From: a virus
IMG/VR virus record: IMGVR_UViG_3300028553_000786
Span: 1-30,221 of that record
Length of the DNA stretch: 30,221 bases
Strand: one strand, 5' to 3'
In this document: positions 1 to 7,816 of the stretch, one piece after another
How the letters are laid out: the number at the start of each line of letters is the position of its first letter
Position numbering within the stretch: the first letter of the stretch is position 1
Made by a program: the position numbers and the translations under genes
The notes under the pieces: model-generated
The model's database searches: none
The model's input: only the letters and a program-made list of their open reading frames with translations
What the model was told of the DNA's origin: nothing

Positions 1-315
1 GGTTTGGCTACCGTTGCTTATGTTCCTAAACAAAAAGTCCTCGGACTATCCAAAATTAACCGCATTGTTGAGTATTTCAGCAAGCGCCCTCAAATCCAAG
101 AACGACTCACTGAACAGATCTTCCATACTCTCCAATTTATACTGGAGACTGAAGATGTTGCGGTGATGATTGATGCGCAACACTATTGTGTTAAATCCAG
201 AGGTGTTGAAGATACCGGATCATCTACAGTAACAGTTCGCCTCGGTGGTGGATTTAAAACAGACTCATCTGCAAGACACGAGTTTTTGAGTATTGCAAGG
301 ATGACAGGTAAATGA
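1..315 (+). CDS. folE: GTP cyclohydrolase I, C-terminal part (5' end outside the window)
   Basis: The reading frame is open from base 1, so this is the C-terminal ~104 residues of a longer gene. The stretch [15 protein letters not shown], the helix after it and [20 protein letters not shown] match the end of the FolE tunnelling-fold enzyme, including the Cys of the zinc/active-site loop and the closing beta strands. FolE converts GTP to dihydroneopterin triphosphate, which feeds folate or, through QueD, QueE and QueC, 7-deazaguanine synthesis. A QueD homologue and a DpdA-type transglycosylase lie downstream on the same strand, so supply of a modified base for phage DNA is the likelier role here. 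The stop codon overlaps the start of the next small ORF (ATGA). Family identity is secure; the start is not visible. Confidence 0.93.
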   Translation, partial: GLATVAYVPKQKVLGLSKINRIVEYFSKRPQIQERLTEQIFHTLQFILETEDVAVMIDAQHYCVKSRGVEDTGSSTVTVRLGGGFKTDSSARHEFLSIARMTGK

Positions 316-431
316 TCGCAGAAATATTTTTATATGGATTTATTACTGCCTTTGGTTGGTGGACTGCTAACCATTATGTGATTGAACCTCATTTCCCTCC
401 ACCCATTGAAAAGAAAATCAATGACAAATGA
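312..431 (+). CDS. Small membrane-type protein, 39 aa
   Basis: This short ORF starts with an ATG that overlaps the folE stop (ATGA) and ends with a TGA that overlaps the ATG of the next gene, again as ATGA. Such double coupling argues that it is real. The product begins [19 protein letters not shown], a single hydrophobic helix of about 20 residues. A Pro-rich hydrophilic tail ([11 protein letters not shown]) follows. I recall similar tiny proteins in marine T4-like phages, but no function is known to me. It may sit in the inner membrane as a single-pass peptide. No upstream Shine-Dalgarno motif stands out, which fits translation by coupling to folE. Confidence 0.65.
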   Translation: MIAEIFLYGFITAFGWWTANHYVIEPHFPPPIEKKINDK

Positions 432-1069
432 AAACTACTATTGCTCTATTCATAGCAGATCCTAAGTGTTCTGTACAAAGCAGTAATGGTATTATAAAAG
501 CTTTGGGTGATGATTACTCATTCAAAATTTTTGGTAAGAATGAATTAGAAGATAACTTTTTCGATGGGGTGGATATGATTATTATCCCAGGAGGAATAGG
601 CGATTCTGAATCATATACAACTCTTTTTAAGCGCAATGCAAAAAGAGTTCGCAACTTTGTTAAGAATGGTGGCAAATATCTTGGGATATGTATGGGTGGT
701 TACTGGGCAGGTAAGCACTATCTAAATATACTAAATAACATAGATGCTGTCCAATACATAAAAAGACCAGGTACAGACACAAGGAGACCTCATGCTAAAA
801 ATATTAAAGTCAAATGGAATGGATCTGATACAGAAATGTTTTTTTACGATGGTTGTGCTTTGGTTGGTAATGGAAGTCACCAAACACTTGCTACGTATGC
901 AAATGGTGACCCTATGGCAATCATACAAGGCAACATTGGAGTAATTGGGTGTCACCCCGAAAGCGAACAATTTTGGTATGATAGTTATAGTTGGCTAAAA
1001 GGTAAGTATCATAACGGCGAACATCACAAATTATTACTTGATTTTGTAAATACATTGATAAAAAAATAA
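428..1069 (+). CDS. Class I glutamine amidotransferase-like (BPL_N-type) protein
   Basis: A 213-residue single-domain protein. The nucleophile elbow is GICMGG with Cys88, preceded by IIIPGG (residues 52-56). Near the C terminus CHPESE supplies His176 and Glu178, so the Cys-His-Glu triad of class I glutamine amidotransferases looks complete. The surrounding features (PGGIGDSESY, the GGYWAG after the Cys, YDGCALVGNG) fit the family named for the N-terminal domain of eukaryotic biotin-protein ligase (BPL_N), whose reaction is poorly defined. It sits in a tight operon downstream of folE and upstream of glycosyltransferases and dpdA. Supplying ammonia for amidation of a carboxylated 7-deazaguanine or of a sugar is possible, but this is inference. 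The fold call is strong and the function unknown. Confidence 0.8.
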   Translation: MKTTIALFIADPKCSVQSSNGIIKALGDDYSFKIFGKNELEDNFFDGVDMIIIPGGIGDSESYTTLFKRNAKRVRNFVKNGGKYLGICMGGYWAGKHYLNILNNIDAVQYIKRPGTDTRRPHAKNIKVKWNGSDTEMFFYDGCALVGNGSHQTLATYANGDPMAIIQGNIGVIGCHPESEQFWYDSYSWLKGKYHNGEHHKLLLDFVNTLIKK

Positions 1070-2004
1070 TGAAAAATATAGTATTTTTATTTGATAATGA
1101 ATGGGCGTTTGGTTCTATTCATTATGAGCTATTTAAATATCTTTGGAAGTATGGATTTAATTGCCATCTGCTTCCGTGGGATAAGCAATATTCAACACAA
1201 GAAATTAAAGAACTAGATTCTCATATAGATGTATGGGTAACCAGCCCACATGGATATATGGGATTACATCATACTCATGGCATTTCACCTGAGAGATGTA
1301 TTGTTATTGGTTATGCTACATTGGATTTAACTGAGTATAATTATAGATTTGGATTGGATGATTTCAACCATGTTAGAAAATTTGGTGTCTGTAGTAATTA
1401 CTTAAAAGAATACAGTAAAAAATTAAATTTGGAAAGATCTCCTATTGTTTGTCCTATTGCAATCAATTATAATACTTTCTATGATGAGCCAAGCAAAGAG
1501 CTTAAAGTTGTAGGGTTTGCTGGCGCATATCATGAAAGGCATGAGTTTACTCAAGAAATGATAGATGGACCTTTATCTCAACCAAGATATAAAAAACGAG
1601 GTTACCTGGTAAAAGAAGCGGCACAAATTTGCGGTCTTGATTTCCGAGTGGCTAGTCACTATCATCATAGTTTCGTAACAATGCCAGGATTCTATAAGTC
1701 TGTAGATAGTGTCATATTATCTAGTTCAGAGGAGGGCGGTGGATTACCTTCATTAGAGGCAGGCGCCGCAGGTAAGTTAGTTATCGGCACACCTGTCGGT
1801 TGGTGGAATGATATGGTTGGGCACAAAGGTGGAATTGAAGTCCCAATTCATGAAAAAGAATTTTTAGAAAGTACTGTATCTGTTTTAATGTATTATAAAG
1901 ATAGACCTTCAGAATATAGAGATAGATGTTATTTAATACGAGAACACGCAAAATCGTATGACTGGAAAAATTATGTTGGGCAATGGGTAGAATTATTACA
2001 ATAG
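1069..2004 (+). CDS. GT-B glycosyltransferase (GT4-like)
   Basis: A 311-residue protein whose start overlaps the preceding stop by one base. The N-terminal half resembles a Rossmann-like acceptor domain (VFLFDNEWAFGSIHYELF). The C-terminal half carries the donor-site signature of GT4-type retaining enzymes: SSSEEGGGLPSLEAGAAG (about 218-235), with the acidic pair and Leu-Pro-Ser-Leu-Glu expected to contact the nucleotide sugar, followed by VIGTPVGW. It is shorter than most GT4 enzymes (350-400 aa). No membrane segment is visible, so it is probably cytoplasmic. Donor and acceptor cannot be read from the sequence. Its place between folE and dpdA makes DNA or nucleobase glycosylation worth testing against surface-glycan synthesis. 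Confidence 0.82.
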   Translation: MKNIVFLFDNEWAFGSIHYELFKYLWKYGFNCHLLPWDKQYSTQEIKELDSHIDVWVTSPHGYMGLHHTHGISPERCIVIGYATLDLTEYNYRFGLDDFNHVRKFGVCSNYLKEYSKKLNLERSPIVCPIAINYNTFYDEPSKELKVVGFAGAYHERHEFTQEMIDGPLSQPRYKKRGYLVKEAAQICGLDFRVASHYHHSFVTMPGFYKSVDSVILSSSEEGGGLPSLEAGAAGKLVIGTPVGWWNDMVGHKGGIEVPIHEKEFLESTVSVLMYYKDRPSEYRDRCYLIREHAKSYDWKNYVGQWVELLQ

Positions 2005-2012
2005 GATAATAT

Positions 2013-2522
2013 ATGACAGTTAATATTATGGTTGACTTAGAAACAATGTCAACAAGATCGCATGCAGCAATTTGTTCTATTGGTGCAGTGAAATTTGAGG
2101 GTAAAGAAATACTTGATACTTTTTACTGTACAATTGATTTAAAGACCTGCAAAGAGGCAGGTATGCATATCTCTAAAGATACAATCAAATGGTGGTCGGA
2201 GCAAAACAAAGAAGCTTTGCGAGAACTTACTCGCAATAATATACCACTAAAACAAGCACTGGATGATTTCGAAGAATGGTTCGGACCTAAGAGTCTACCT
2301 GTCTGGGGTAACGGTGCAGTATTTGATAATACAATTTTAGCCAATGCTTATTTTAATACTGACAGAGAACCACCTTGGAAATGCTGGGACGATCGTTGCT
2401 ATCGTACAGTAAAGGCTTTATTCCATTGGGTGCCTGTAGATGCTCGAGAAGGTGTTTACCATAATGCCTTAGATGATGCTATGCATCAAACTAAACACTT
2501 AATTAAAATACTAGGTGAATAA
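2013..2522 (+). CDS. DEDDh 3'-5' exonuclease (DexA-like / Rv2179c-like)
   Basis: A 169-residue RNase H-fold exonuclease. The first catalytic motif is VDLETM with Asp8 and Glu10. The second is GNGAVFDN with Asp105. The third is YHNALDDA with His150 and Asp155, giving the DEDDh pattern of the DnaQ superfamily. Length and motif spacing resemble the stand-alone exonucleases grouped with T4 DexA and mycobacterial Rv2179c. Such enzymes degrade DNA or RNA from the 3' end with two metal ions. AGGA (2002-2005) precedes the ATG. It sits inside the putative base-modification and glycosyltransferase operon and overlaps the next start by one base. It could help degrade host DNA or clean up unmodified DNA, but the substrate is unknown. 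Confidence 0.85.
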   Translation: MTVNIMVDLETMSTRSHAAICSIGAVKFEGKEILDTFYCTIDLKTCKEAGMHISKDTIKWWSEQNKEALRELTRNNIPLKQALDDFEEWFGPKSLPVWGNGAVFDNTILANAYFNTDREPPWKCWDDRCYRTVKALFHWVPVDAREGVYHNALDDAMHQTKHLIKILGE

Positions 2523-3889
2523 TGAATACATATAAGAAGCGCATCGCTTTTTGTTTAAGTGATCAACATACTATTCCTCACGGAGGATTAGGTCAATTTG
2601 CTAAAAGTTTTATTGAGACTTTTACACCACTCGGTTATAAGATAGATATCATTACTGATAAACCTACTTCTAATCTAGCATTCAAAGAATACTTAGAAGA
2701 AGCAGGTGCAAATTTTATATGGTCACCTACAGCAAGATCTTATAGCACACATACTAAAACATTCATGTTTGAAGATTCATATAACTTCGAAAAGATGAGT
2801 TCCTTTAGAGATGCTATGATGTATGCCTTGAATAAAAATCTTTATGATATTATTATTTGCAATACGTTAGAATCATTTCCGGGCATTTATGCTCTTAACT
2901 TACATAAGACTGTTCAAGTAATCTATTACACTCATAATGAAAGTATGGTCTTCTTAGATGATAGATCATGGAAAAATGAGTTTACAGAATCATTCAATGA
3001 AGTGTTTAATGCTTTGATGAGAGTCAAAGGTATCACTATTGGCACACAAACTTTACGCAATCGTAATGAATTGCTTGCGCAAAACTTGTTCAATTCTTAT
3101 GAGCTTCCAATTCCAATGACCGAAAAAACATTATTGGAAGAAAACAATCAACCAAGAGAAGGTGTACTTTGGATTGGTCGTTGGGAGCCAAGAAAGAATC
3201 CCGAGGAATTTATCCGTGTTATTAAAGAAACAGGATTGCCTGCAAAGGTTATTACTAACACCAATGGTGCTAAAAAGTTTGAAGAAGCTCTAAAGGCAAT
3301 AGATGCTAAATATGAAATAAAGATTGGTGTGTATGGTAAAGAGAAGGTTGACTTTATTACGTCTGCTAGAGTCGCTTATAATCCTGCAATCAGAGAAAGT
3401 TTCGGTTTAGCTTTTTATGAATGTATGGGGCAATTGCCAACGGTTGCTATAAAGGGAATGTCCTGGTTAGATAACTTTAGTAACCAATGGTATTGGTGTG
3501 AGGAAAAGAAAAATATTCCTAAATTGATTTTAAAACTATACGAAGACTTTGCCGATTCTAGAGTTTGGTATAGTAAGTCGCCTCTGCAGAGTATTGTAGC
3601 AGAACATGCGACAGGAATTCAAGCTTGGATAGATGTATTTGAATCATTCAAACCCGCAGAATCAAATTCTGATAGAGCAACAATTAATGAATATGACAAT
3701 ATAAATTATTCCGATTTTATTATCAAACTAAATAGGAAAGATTTAGCTGTCGATGATGTCCGTTCTGTATTGACAAACAAGACAAAATTTAATATAATTT
3801 ATACAGATGAGAACACCTATCTATCTAAGGATCTCAATTTTGTTCCAAAAGAAGACAAGGCACATACTTTAGAAAGTTTATTCGAATGA
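2522..3889 (+). CDS. GT-B glycosyltransferase with a C-terminal extension ending in a clamp-motif-like tail
   Basis: A 455-residue glycosyltransferase. The N terminus has the glycine-rich acceptor-side loop HGGLGQFAKSF. The donor domain begins near residue 213 with GVLWIGRWEPRKNPEEF, and the nucleotide-sugar motif RESFGLAFYECM lies near residue 290. About 80 residues extend beyond the usual end of the fold. They are charged and end in DKAHTLESLFE. This terminus resembles the C terminus of the next gene product, DpdA (SLEDLFA), and the short C-terminal clamp-binding tails known in T4-type phages. The stop overlaps the dpdA start (ATGA). T4 alpha-glucosyltransferase has been reported to contact the gp45 clamp, so a DNA-directed transferase is plausible. 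The sugar and acceptor are not determinable here. Confidence 0.82.
   Translation: MNTYKKRIAFCLSDQHTIPHGGLGQFAKSFIETFTPLGYKIDIITDKPTSNLAFKEYLEEAGANFIWSPTARSYSTHTKTFMFEDSYNFEKMSSFRDAMMYALNKNLYDIIICNTLESFPGIYALNLHKTVQVIYYTHNESMVFLDDRSWKNEFTESFNEVFNALMRVKGITIGTQTLRNRNELLAQNLFNSYELPIPMTEKTLLEENNQPREGVLWIGRWEPRKNPEEFIRVIKETGLPAKVITNTNGAKKFEEALKAIDAKYEIKIGVYGKEKVDFITSARVAYNPAIRESFGLAFYECMGQLPTVAIKGMSWLDNFSNQWYWCEEKKNIPKLILKLYEDFADSRVWYSKSPLQSIVAEHATGIQAWIDVFESFKPAESNSDRATINEYDNINYSDFIIKLNRKDLAVDDVRSVLTNKTKFNIIYTDENTYLSKDLNFVPKEDKAHTLESLFE
3770..3798 (+). promoter_or_regulatory. Perfect sigma70-consensus promoter inside the glycosyltransferase gene, upstream of dpdA
   Basis: TTGACA (3770-3775) and TATAAT (3793-3798) are separated by exactly 17 bases, a 12/12 match. 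The expected transcription start near 3805 is about 80 bases before the dpdA ATG at 3886. It lies within the C-terminal extension of the upstream glycosyltransferase, in a stretch coding for LTNKTKFNIIYTD. This would give dpdA and the genes after it early expression by host polymerase, independent of the folE operon. A chance match is possible in AT-rich coding DNA, but the full match and the placement are favourable. Confidence 0.6.
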
Positions 3890-5175
3890 GCAGACAATTA
3901 GAATACGTTATATCTGGACCAGCATATCTACGATTAGGTTCAGAACAATGTGAAGACCCAGACACATTGAATATGATAATTAATATGATGAACAAAACTG
4001 TTCATAATAAAAATAACCATCAGTTTTCATTATTGTATAATGGGTTTACGGAGAAAAACTTTGGTAAGAAATTACAGAAGTTTAGACCTGCTATTAAAAA
4101 CATTCATGCTGACTCTGGCGGATTGCAAATTATTACTAGAGGATTACCTAATACTCCAGAAACTCGCAATAAGGTTTATGAGAATCAAGGAACGTATGCA
4201 GACATTGGTATGGCGTTTGATGAAATCCCAGTTAAGTCTACATCTGCAGATGGTACGTCTGCAAAGATTGATACCAAGCGTCGCTATGTAGATATGGAAA
4301 ATTTTGAGACATATGCTAGACAAACAGGCAAAAACGTTAAAGATCAAATTTTAAAATTCGATTCATTGAACAGTAAATGTAAACCATTTATTATTTTGCA
4401 GGGTTCGGGTGCAGATACTTATAAGCAATGGGGCGAATTCCTATTAGATGAAGTTCCAAAAGAATTACATCATCGTATTGGTGGTGTTGCTATCGGATCA
4501 GCTGCACTAGGTATGGGCCCTTTGGAGGATGTCAAGAGAGCATTCTATGTAAACTCTGTTCCATTGGAAAGACCATTTCATTTACACGTATTAGGTGTTG
4601 GTGCACTTAAGCGTATTTTACCATATCTATTATTTAGTCAAACTGGTCTATATGAAGGCATTGATATTTCATATGATTCGACAACACATTCTATGTCGTT
4701 AGATAATGGATTGTTCTACTTCTCACACAGCAAGAAAAAGAATCCTAGCGACTATGGTGGTTCTTCAGTAAAGATGGGTAGAGAATATTCTAACATTTAT
4801 AGAACAGTTGTTAATGAGATTAATTCAGTATGTGATACAGATTACACACCAGAAGAATATCACAAGTTAATGAATATTTCTGTTGGTCTATATTTAGAAC
4901 AAGGTGGAAAATTCATTGATGTAATGAGAGCAAGATTGGCATTCATTTTAACGAATGTCCATAATTTCACAATGGATGTTTCTAATTTAATGAACAGCAA
5001 AGAAGAATTTTTAAGATTTTGCAGAGATAAAGGATGCGAGAATGAATATGCAACTTTATTTGATGTAAAAACAAATGATGATTTTATTCACTGGGAAAAG
5101 AATGTAGGTAGGTTCATGGATTCAGAACCCGTTAATTCCGTAGCCCCATCTTCACTTGAGGACTTATTCGCATGA
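3886..5175 (+). CDS. dpdA: DpdA-family transglycosylase (TGT-like, inserts 7-deazaguanine into DNA)
   Basis: A 429-residue TGT-like TIM-barrel protein. HADSGGLQ (75-81) matches the DSGGFQ active-site motif of tRNA-guanine transglycosylases with Asp76. GGVAIGS (199-205) and HVLGVG (234-239) match the base-recognition and barrel motifs. GIDISYDSTTH (259-268) places an Asp (260 or 264) where TGT has its nucleophile. The Cys-rich zinc site of bacterial TGT is not apparent, as expected for a divergent phage DpdA. DpdA enzymes exchange guanine in DNA for preQ0 or related bases and protect phage DNA from restriction. The C terminus ends SLEDLFA, matching the end of the upstream glycosyltransferase. 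The start overlaps that gene's stop and the stop overlaps the next start, both as ATGA. folE and queD flank it. Confidence 0.87.
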   Translation: MSRQLEYVISGPAYLRLGSEQCEDPDTLNMIINMMNKTVHNKNNHQFSLLYNGFTEKNFGKKLQKFRPAIKNIHADSGGLQIITRGLPNTPETRNKVYENQGTYADIGMAFDEIPVKSTSADGTSAKIDTKRRYVDMENFETYARQTGKNVKDQILKFDSLNSKCKPFIILQGSGADTYKQWGEFLLDEVPKELHHRIGGVAIGSAALGMGPLEDVKRAFYVNSVPLERPFHLHVLGVGALKRILPYLLFSQTGLYEGIDISYDSTTHSMSLDNGLFYFSHSKKKNPSDYGGSSVKMGREYSNIYRTVVNEINSVCDTDYTPEEYHKLMNISVGLYLEQGGKFIDVMRARLAFILTNVHNFTMDVSNLMNSKEEFLRFCRDKGCENEYATLFDVKTNDDFIHWEKNVGRFMDSEPVNSVAPSSLEDLFA

Positions 5176-5597
5176 TTGTAAAAACAGATAGTTATATTTG
5201 GGTAACCTTTCAGAAAGAAGGTATCCATAAGTATCCTGCAGCAGCAACTGATCCTAAGTTGGCTACAGGTGATTGGTTAGATGTCTCATTCTTAGGAACA
5301 CCTCATAGACATATCTTTCATTTTAGAGTTGAGATGCAGGTATTTCATGATGATAGAGATGTTGAATTTATTCAAGCAAAGCGCATTATGGAGCGTTGGT
5401 ATGCAGATGGAACATTGCAATTAGATTATAAGTCTTGTGAAATGATGGCAAAGGACCTACACAATAAATGTATCAGTACATGGCCAGACAGAGACTATGT
5501 AATTGAAGTATCAGAAGATGGAGAGAATGGTTGCAGAATGTATTTCTCGCATATTAAAGGTAAAGATGTTACACCAAGGATGTATGTAAATGAGTAA
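5172..5597 (+). CDS. QueD-like tunnelling-fold protein, catalytic Cys absent
   Basis: A 141-residue protein that follows dpdA with an ATGA overlap. I do not recognise it by name, but its architecture parallels 6-carboxytetrahydropterin synthase. FQKEGIHKYP (13-22, His19) sits where QueD has FEAAHRLP. PHRHIFHFRV (44-53, His45 and His47) sits where QueD has LHGHSFMVRL. SCEMMAKDL (88-96) matches the Glu helix, and VSEDGENG (113-120) the final strand. The three zinc-binding His positions are therefore plausible, but the Cys that precedes HGH in QueD is missing. It could be a second enzyme acting on a pterin or 7-deazaguanine intermediate, or a DpdA partner. The fold is inferred from motif spacing only; the neighbourhood strongly links it to the modified base. 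Confidence 0.5.
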   Translation: MIVKTDSYIWVTFQKEGIHKYPAAATDPKLATGDWLDVSFLGTPHRHIFHFRVEMQVFHDDRDVEFIQAKRIMERWYADGTLQLDYKSCEMMAKDLHNKCISTWPDRDYVIEVSEDGENGCRMYFSHIKGKDVTPRMYVNE

Positions 5598-6759
5598 GTT
5601 ATATTATATGGGTTTAGAGCCCTATGAAGGTCGGTATACTTTACAACTTCAACACTGGAGTGAAGATGTGTTTAAGCGTAGAGGTATTGACTACGAAGTT
5701 ATTCATGGTGATTTCTTAGACAGTTCTAAGTCTATCGTAACAGGGCAAGTGCTTGATGCACACGGTCGTAGTTATTATTCTTTGACACAAATGGCAAGAC
5801 TTGTCGCAAAGATGAAGGCAGGAGAAATTACCTGGGAAGATACTATTTTCTTTGAGGATATGTTTACCCCTGGTATGGAAGTGTTGCCTTATATTATGGA
5901 TCAAATGTCGTGGGAATATCATCCTCGTATCTTTGTTCGTTGTTTGGCACAGACCATTGACCCAGATGATTTCCTTCATGTCTGGGATATGCAGAAGTGG
6001 ATGGGCTTCTATGAGAAAATGACAGATCATTTTGTGACGGGTATTCTTGCATCAAATGAAGAGATGGTTGCTCATATGAAGATTGCAGGTTGGGAAGCAC
6101 CAATCTTTAATATCTCGGGTTTAGCATTTGACAAAGATGAAGTTCAAAGTCGTGTAAAGAAAATTAAACCATTCATCAACCGCAAAAAGCGAGTAGTATT
6201 TGCTGCTAGATTCGATCAAGAAAAACAACCCGGATTCTTTATGGATCTGATTGAAGACTATGGTAGTTATAATCGAGATGTAGAGTTTGCTGTTTTATCA
6301 GGCGGACCATTACGTAGTAACGATCAAAAGTATTTAGATCGGGCAAGAGAATTAGAAAAGACTGCCAATTTTAAGATCTATGAAAATCTTAAAAAGAATG
6401 AGTATTATGAATTGCTAGCAGATTCTCGAGTATTATTTAATTGTGCTTTACAGGATTGGGTAAGTAACACAGCATCAGAAGCAGATGCACTAGGAACAAA
6501 TTGTTTATATCCTGCGTATAGATCTTTCCCTGAAACATTTGCGAATGATGCAGAATGTTTATATGTTCCTTGGTCTATGGAAGATGCTAAAAATAAATTA
6601 GATCATTTGCTAGTTAACCCAAGAAAAAGAATCGGACAATTATCCAATTGGACAACGGGTACCATTGATAGATGTTTAGATATCATGTTTAATACTAATG
6701 ACCATTGGTTCCGTAATACTAAAGATTATAGAAAATATGTACCAGAATCAAAATATTAA
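5590..6759 (+). CDS. GT-B glycosyltransferase (GT4-like)
   Basis: A 389-residue protein overlapping the previous gene by 8 bases. The N-terminal half is divergent and aromatic-rich, including FFEDMFTPG and a large acceptor domain. The donor domain opens near residue 201 with RVVFAARFDQEKQPGFF, the usual first strand and loop of GT4 C-terminal domains. Near 283 NCALQDWVSNTASEADALG aligns with the donor-binding helix, where the Glu after Ser-Ala would contact the sugar nucleotide. There is no membrane segment. It is followed by a GalE-like epimerase that overlaps its 3' end, which suggests that the epimerised UDP-sugar could be its donor. I cannot tell whether the acceptor is DNA base, lipid or protein. 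Confidence 0.8.
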   Translation: MSKLYYMGLEPYEGRYTLQLQHWSEDVFKRRGIDYEVIHGDFLDSSKSIVTGQVLDAHGRSYYSLTQMARLVAKMKAGEITWEDTIFFEDMFTPGMEVLPYIMDQMSWEYHPRIFVRCLAQTIDPDDFLHVWDMQKWMGFYEKMTDHFVTGILASNEEMVAHMKIAGWEAPIFNISGLAFDKDEVQSRVKKIKPFINRKKRVVFAARFDQEKQPGFFMDLIEDYGSYNRDVEFAVLSGGPLRSNDQKYLDRARELEKTANFKIYENLKKNEYYELLADSRVLFNCALQDWVSNTASEADALGTNCLYPAYRSFPETFANDAECLYVPWSMEDAKNKLDHLLVNPRKRIGQLSNWTTGTIDRCLDIMFNTNDHWFRNTKDYRKYVPESKY

Positions 6760-7777
6760 AACAGTAATTGTAACAGGTGCCTCTGGATATATTGGAGGTG
6801 CTACTTGCATAGCACTGAAAGAAAAAGGATATCGCGTAGTTGGTGTAGATTTACGCCCTTGCCCTGCACATCTAGAATCGTATGTAGATCAATTCGTAAA
6901 AGAATGTTTCACACATCCATGGTCGCTTGAGCATATTGAAAGAGATCCTGTTGCTATTATACATTGTGCCGGAACAAGTTTAGTTGGACCTAGCATAAAA
7001 AATCCGCATGACTATTATGAAAATAATGTAGTTAGAACTGAAAAATATTTAGATTATATTAGACGATGGTCTCCTAATACTAAATTTATTTTTAGTAGCA
7101 GCGCATCTGTTTATGGAGATCCGTTAGGTATGGTATTGTTCGAAGGAGCAACAACCAATCCTATTTCGCCATACGGTGAATCTAAACTAATGGTAGAAAT
7201 GATGCTTAATTGGTATAGCAAAGCGTATGGAATTAAATATGTATCATTTAGATACTTTAATGCCTGCGGTGCTGTTGCTGAAGGTATACATGGGCAAGAA
7301 CCAGATGCTACTCATATTTTTGCTAAATTGTTTGAAGCGGCTATGAACGATGGAGATTTTACACTCAATGGTGTAGACTTTCCGACGCGAGATGGAACTT
7401 GTGTCAGAGATTATGTTCATGTATCAGATATTGCAGATGCCCATGTATTAGGCATTGACACAGATATCGAAGGGATATATAATATAGGAACATTAAAGGG
7501 GTATACTAATTTAGAAGTCTTTACTGCTGTAGAAACATTCTTAATGAATGAAGAAGTATTGACCCATGGAATTGTTTGTCACTTTGATGCTCGAAGAGAA
7601 GGCGATCCCGCAACATTGATTGCTAGTCCAGAAAAGTTAAACACTGATACAGGATGGAAAGCCAAACGAAATTTAGACAATATAATTGAAGACTTATATA
7701 ATTGGTATATGTCTAAAGCATTCAACAAAATGAAAATCAAACAGCGGTCTCTCTCTGACATTCAACCCGCTATATAA
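6737..7777 (+). CDS. galE: NAD-dependent sugar-nucleotide epimerase (UDP-glucose 4-epimerase-like)
   Basis: An extended short-chain dehydrogenase of 346 residues when started at the ATG at 6737. An upstream ATG at 6698 would add 13 residues that lie before the first strand and look non-native. TGASGYIG (13-20) is the NAD-binding glycine motif. SSSASVYG (120-127) and SPYGESK (144-150) give the catalytic Ser, Tyr146 and Lys150. FRYFNACGA, RDGTCVRDYVHVSDIADAH and YNIG are typical of GalE. It probably interconverts UDP-Glc and UDP-Gal, or the N-acetyl or other hexose pairs. It overlaps the preceding glycosyltransferase by 23 bases, so it may supply that enzyme's donor. Family is clear; exact substrate is open. 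Confidence 0.85.
   Translation: MYQNQNIKTVIVTGASGYIGGATCIALKEKGYRVVGVDLRPCPAHLESYVDQFVKECFTHPWSLEHIERDPVAIIHCAGTSLVGPSIKNPHDYYENNVVRTEKYLDYIRRWSPNTKFIFSSSASVYGDPLGMVLFEGATTNPISPYGESKLMVEMMLNWYSKAYGIKYVSFRYFNACGAVAEGIHGQEPDATHIFAKLFEAAMNDGDFTLNGVDFPTRDGTCVRDYVHVSDIADAHVLGIDTDIEGIYNIGTLKGYTNLEVFTAVETFLMNEEVLTHGIVCHFDARREGDPATLIASPEKLNTDTGWKAKRNLDNIIEDLYNWYMSKAFNKMKIKQRSLSDIQPAI
7455..7483 (+). promoter_or_regulatory. Perfect sigma70-consensus promoter sequence inside the epimerase gene
   Basis: TTGACA (7455-7460) and TATAAT (7478-7483) are separated by 17 bases, a 12/12 match. It lies about 330 bases upstream of queD (7817), within codons for GIDTDIEGIYNIG. The YNIG stretch is conserved in GalE proteins, so the -10 hexamer may be partly a product of protein constraint. 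If active, it would drive queD, the cupin and the recombination genes. I give it less weight than the two intergenic promoters at 12984 and 15268. Confidence 0.4.
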
Positions 7778-7816
7778 ATTCTGCATGTCATCAAACTTAC
7801 TCATCGGAGGCAAGAG

